This document shows, in pieces, positions 4,990-5,482 of a stretch of DNA of 5,482 nucleotides. Under the pieces are notes generated by a model. It had not been told where the DNA came from, searched no databases, and was given only the letters and a program-made list of their open reading frames with translations. Made by a program: the position numbers and the translations under genes. The stretch's first letter is position 1; every line of letters begins with the position of its first letter. Origin of the DNA: CBDULQ01 sp965368115. GTDB lineage: Bacteria; Pseudomonadota; Gammaproteobacteria; SZUA-229. Location of the stretch: NCBI GenBank assembly GCA_965368115.1, contig CBDULQ010000231.1:1-5482 (forward strand). The letters run 5' to 3'.

Positions 4990-5482
4990 TTAAAACGGTA
5001 TGGACAGGCTCGCATCGGTTGCGGCAATCTGTTCACGGAATTTGTTTTTCACTTCAGTCAGGCTGTCTTCGTCATCCGCTTCAAAACGTAGCACCAAGCA
5101 GGGCGTGGTGTTGGAGGGACGAATCAGGCCCCAGCCTTTTTCCCATGTTACACGCATGCCATCGATGGTGGAAATATCCACCGCATCGTCGAAGCTGGCC
5201 TGCGACTTGAATTGGTCCATGAATGCGTAATGAGCACCGTCCTGTTTGAAATGAATTTGCAGCTCGGGCGTGTTGCAACTGTCCGGTAGCTTGCCGAAGA
5301 CTTCGGCGGCACTGGCTTGTTTTTTACTGAGAATCTCCAGCATGCGCGCGGCGCTGTACAAGCCGTCGTCGAAACCGTACCAGCGTTCTTTGAAAAATAT
5401 GTGGCCGGACATTTCACCTGCCAGTAGTGCGCCGGTCTCTTTCATTTTGGCCTTGATCAGGGAGTGGCCGGTCTTCCACATC
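4990..5482 (-). CDS. algC: Phosphomannomutase/phosphoglucomutase, C-terminal part (AlgC type; partial, runs off right edge)
   Basis: Interconverts the 1- and 6-phosphates of mannose or glucose, feeding GDP-mannose and UDP-glucose routes for surface polysaccharide and LPS. Only the last 164 codons are in the window; the phosphoserine and metal-binding domains lie beyond the right edge. The visible part starts in domain 3 with MWKTGHSLIK, has the sugar-binding loop GEMSGH (residues 22-27 of this fragment) and FFKERWYGFDDG, and ends with domain 4. That domain carries the phosphate-binding loop RPSNTTP (121-127) in GWGLIRPSNTTPCLVLRFEA. These blocks closely follow Pseudomonas AlgC. The Met at 5481 is internal, not the start. 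The algC-argB order with an 11-base gap is also found in Pseudomonas, which supports the name. Substrate preference cannot be proven from this part. Confidence 0.93.
   Translation of the reverse strand, partial: MWKTGHSLIKAKMKETGALLAGEMSGHIFFKERWYGFDDGLYSAARMLEILSKKQASAAEVFGKLPDSCNTPELQIHFKQDGAHYAFMDQFKSQASFDDAVDISTIDGMRVTWEKGWGLIRPSNTTPCLVLRFEADDEDSLTEVKNKFREQIAATDASLSIPF

Noticed and set aside
1..5482. Mobile elements, CRISPR arrays, tRNA or rRNA genes, and signs of a defence or biosynthetic island
   Set aside because: No transposase, regular repeat array or RNA gene was recognised; the genes are housekeeping types with consistent composition.

Overview
The window looks like an ordinary chromosomal stretch of a gammaproteobacterium with moderately high GC. 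Three observations support this. The phosphomannomutase gene (algC type) is directly followed by argB, as in Pseudomonas and relatives. The arginine-sensitive type of N-acetylglutamate kinase is present. The envelope genes, a Mip/FkpA-type lipoprotein and a DegQ-type protease, are also of gammaproteobacterial type. The species cannot be named from the sequence. No mobile element, CRISPR array, tRNA or rRNA was seen, and nothing suggests recent transfer.

Layout, left to right. Bases 1-298 (minus) hold the N-terminal third or so of an FKBP-type peptidyl-prolyl isomerase lipoprotein, cut by the window edge. A 143-base divergent intergenic region follows, with a good candidate sigma-E (AlgU/RpoE) promoter facing right. 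Next is a complete degQ-like periplasmic serine protease (442-1797, plus), ended by a strong intrinsic terminator. That terminator overlaps the last codons of the convergent moaE. The moaD-moaE pair (minus; MoaD and MoaE are the two subunits of molybdopterin synthase) is transcribed divergently from moaC (plus) across only 57 bases. moaC converges on tpx (minus, thiol peroxidase) with a large hairpin between them. Upstream of tpx, on the same strand, is a small ABM-fold (antibiotic biosynthesis monooxygenase-like) gene. Then come argB (minus, TTG start) and the 3' part of an algC-type phosphomannomutase/phosphoglucomutase (minus), cut by the right edge.

How the genes work together. The left part is an envelope protein quality-control pair, a folding catalyst and a protease. 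The centre covers the second and third steps of molybdenum cofactor synthesis: cyclic pyranopterin monophosphate formation by MoaC, then dithiolene insertion by MoaD/MoaE. MoaA, which supplies the substrate of MoaC, is not in the window. The right part joins peroxide defence (tpx), sugar-phosphate metabolism for surface polysaccharides (algC) and arginine biosynthesis (argB).

I did not find an undescribed system. The observations most worth a second look are small and regulatory: the sigma-E-like promoter of degQ, a perfect 12-bp inverted repeat with a nested palindrome between argB and the ABM gene, the moaD Gly-Gly codons doubling as the moaE ribosome binding site, and a terminator built into the moaE stop region.
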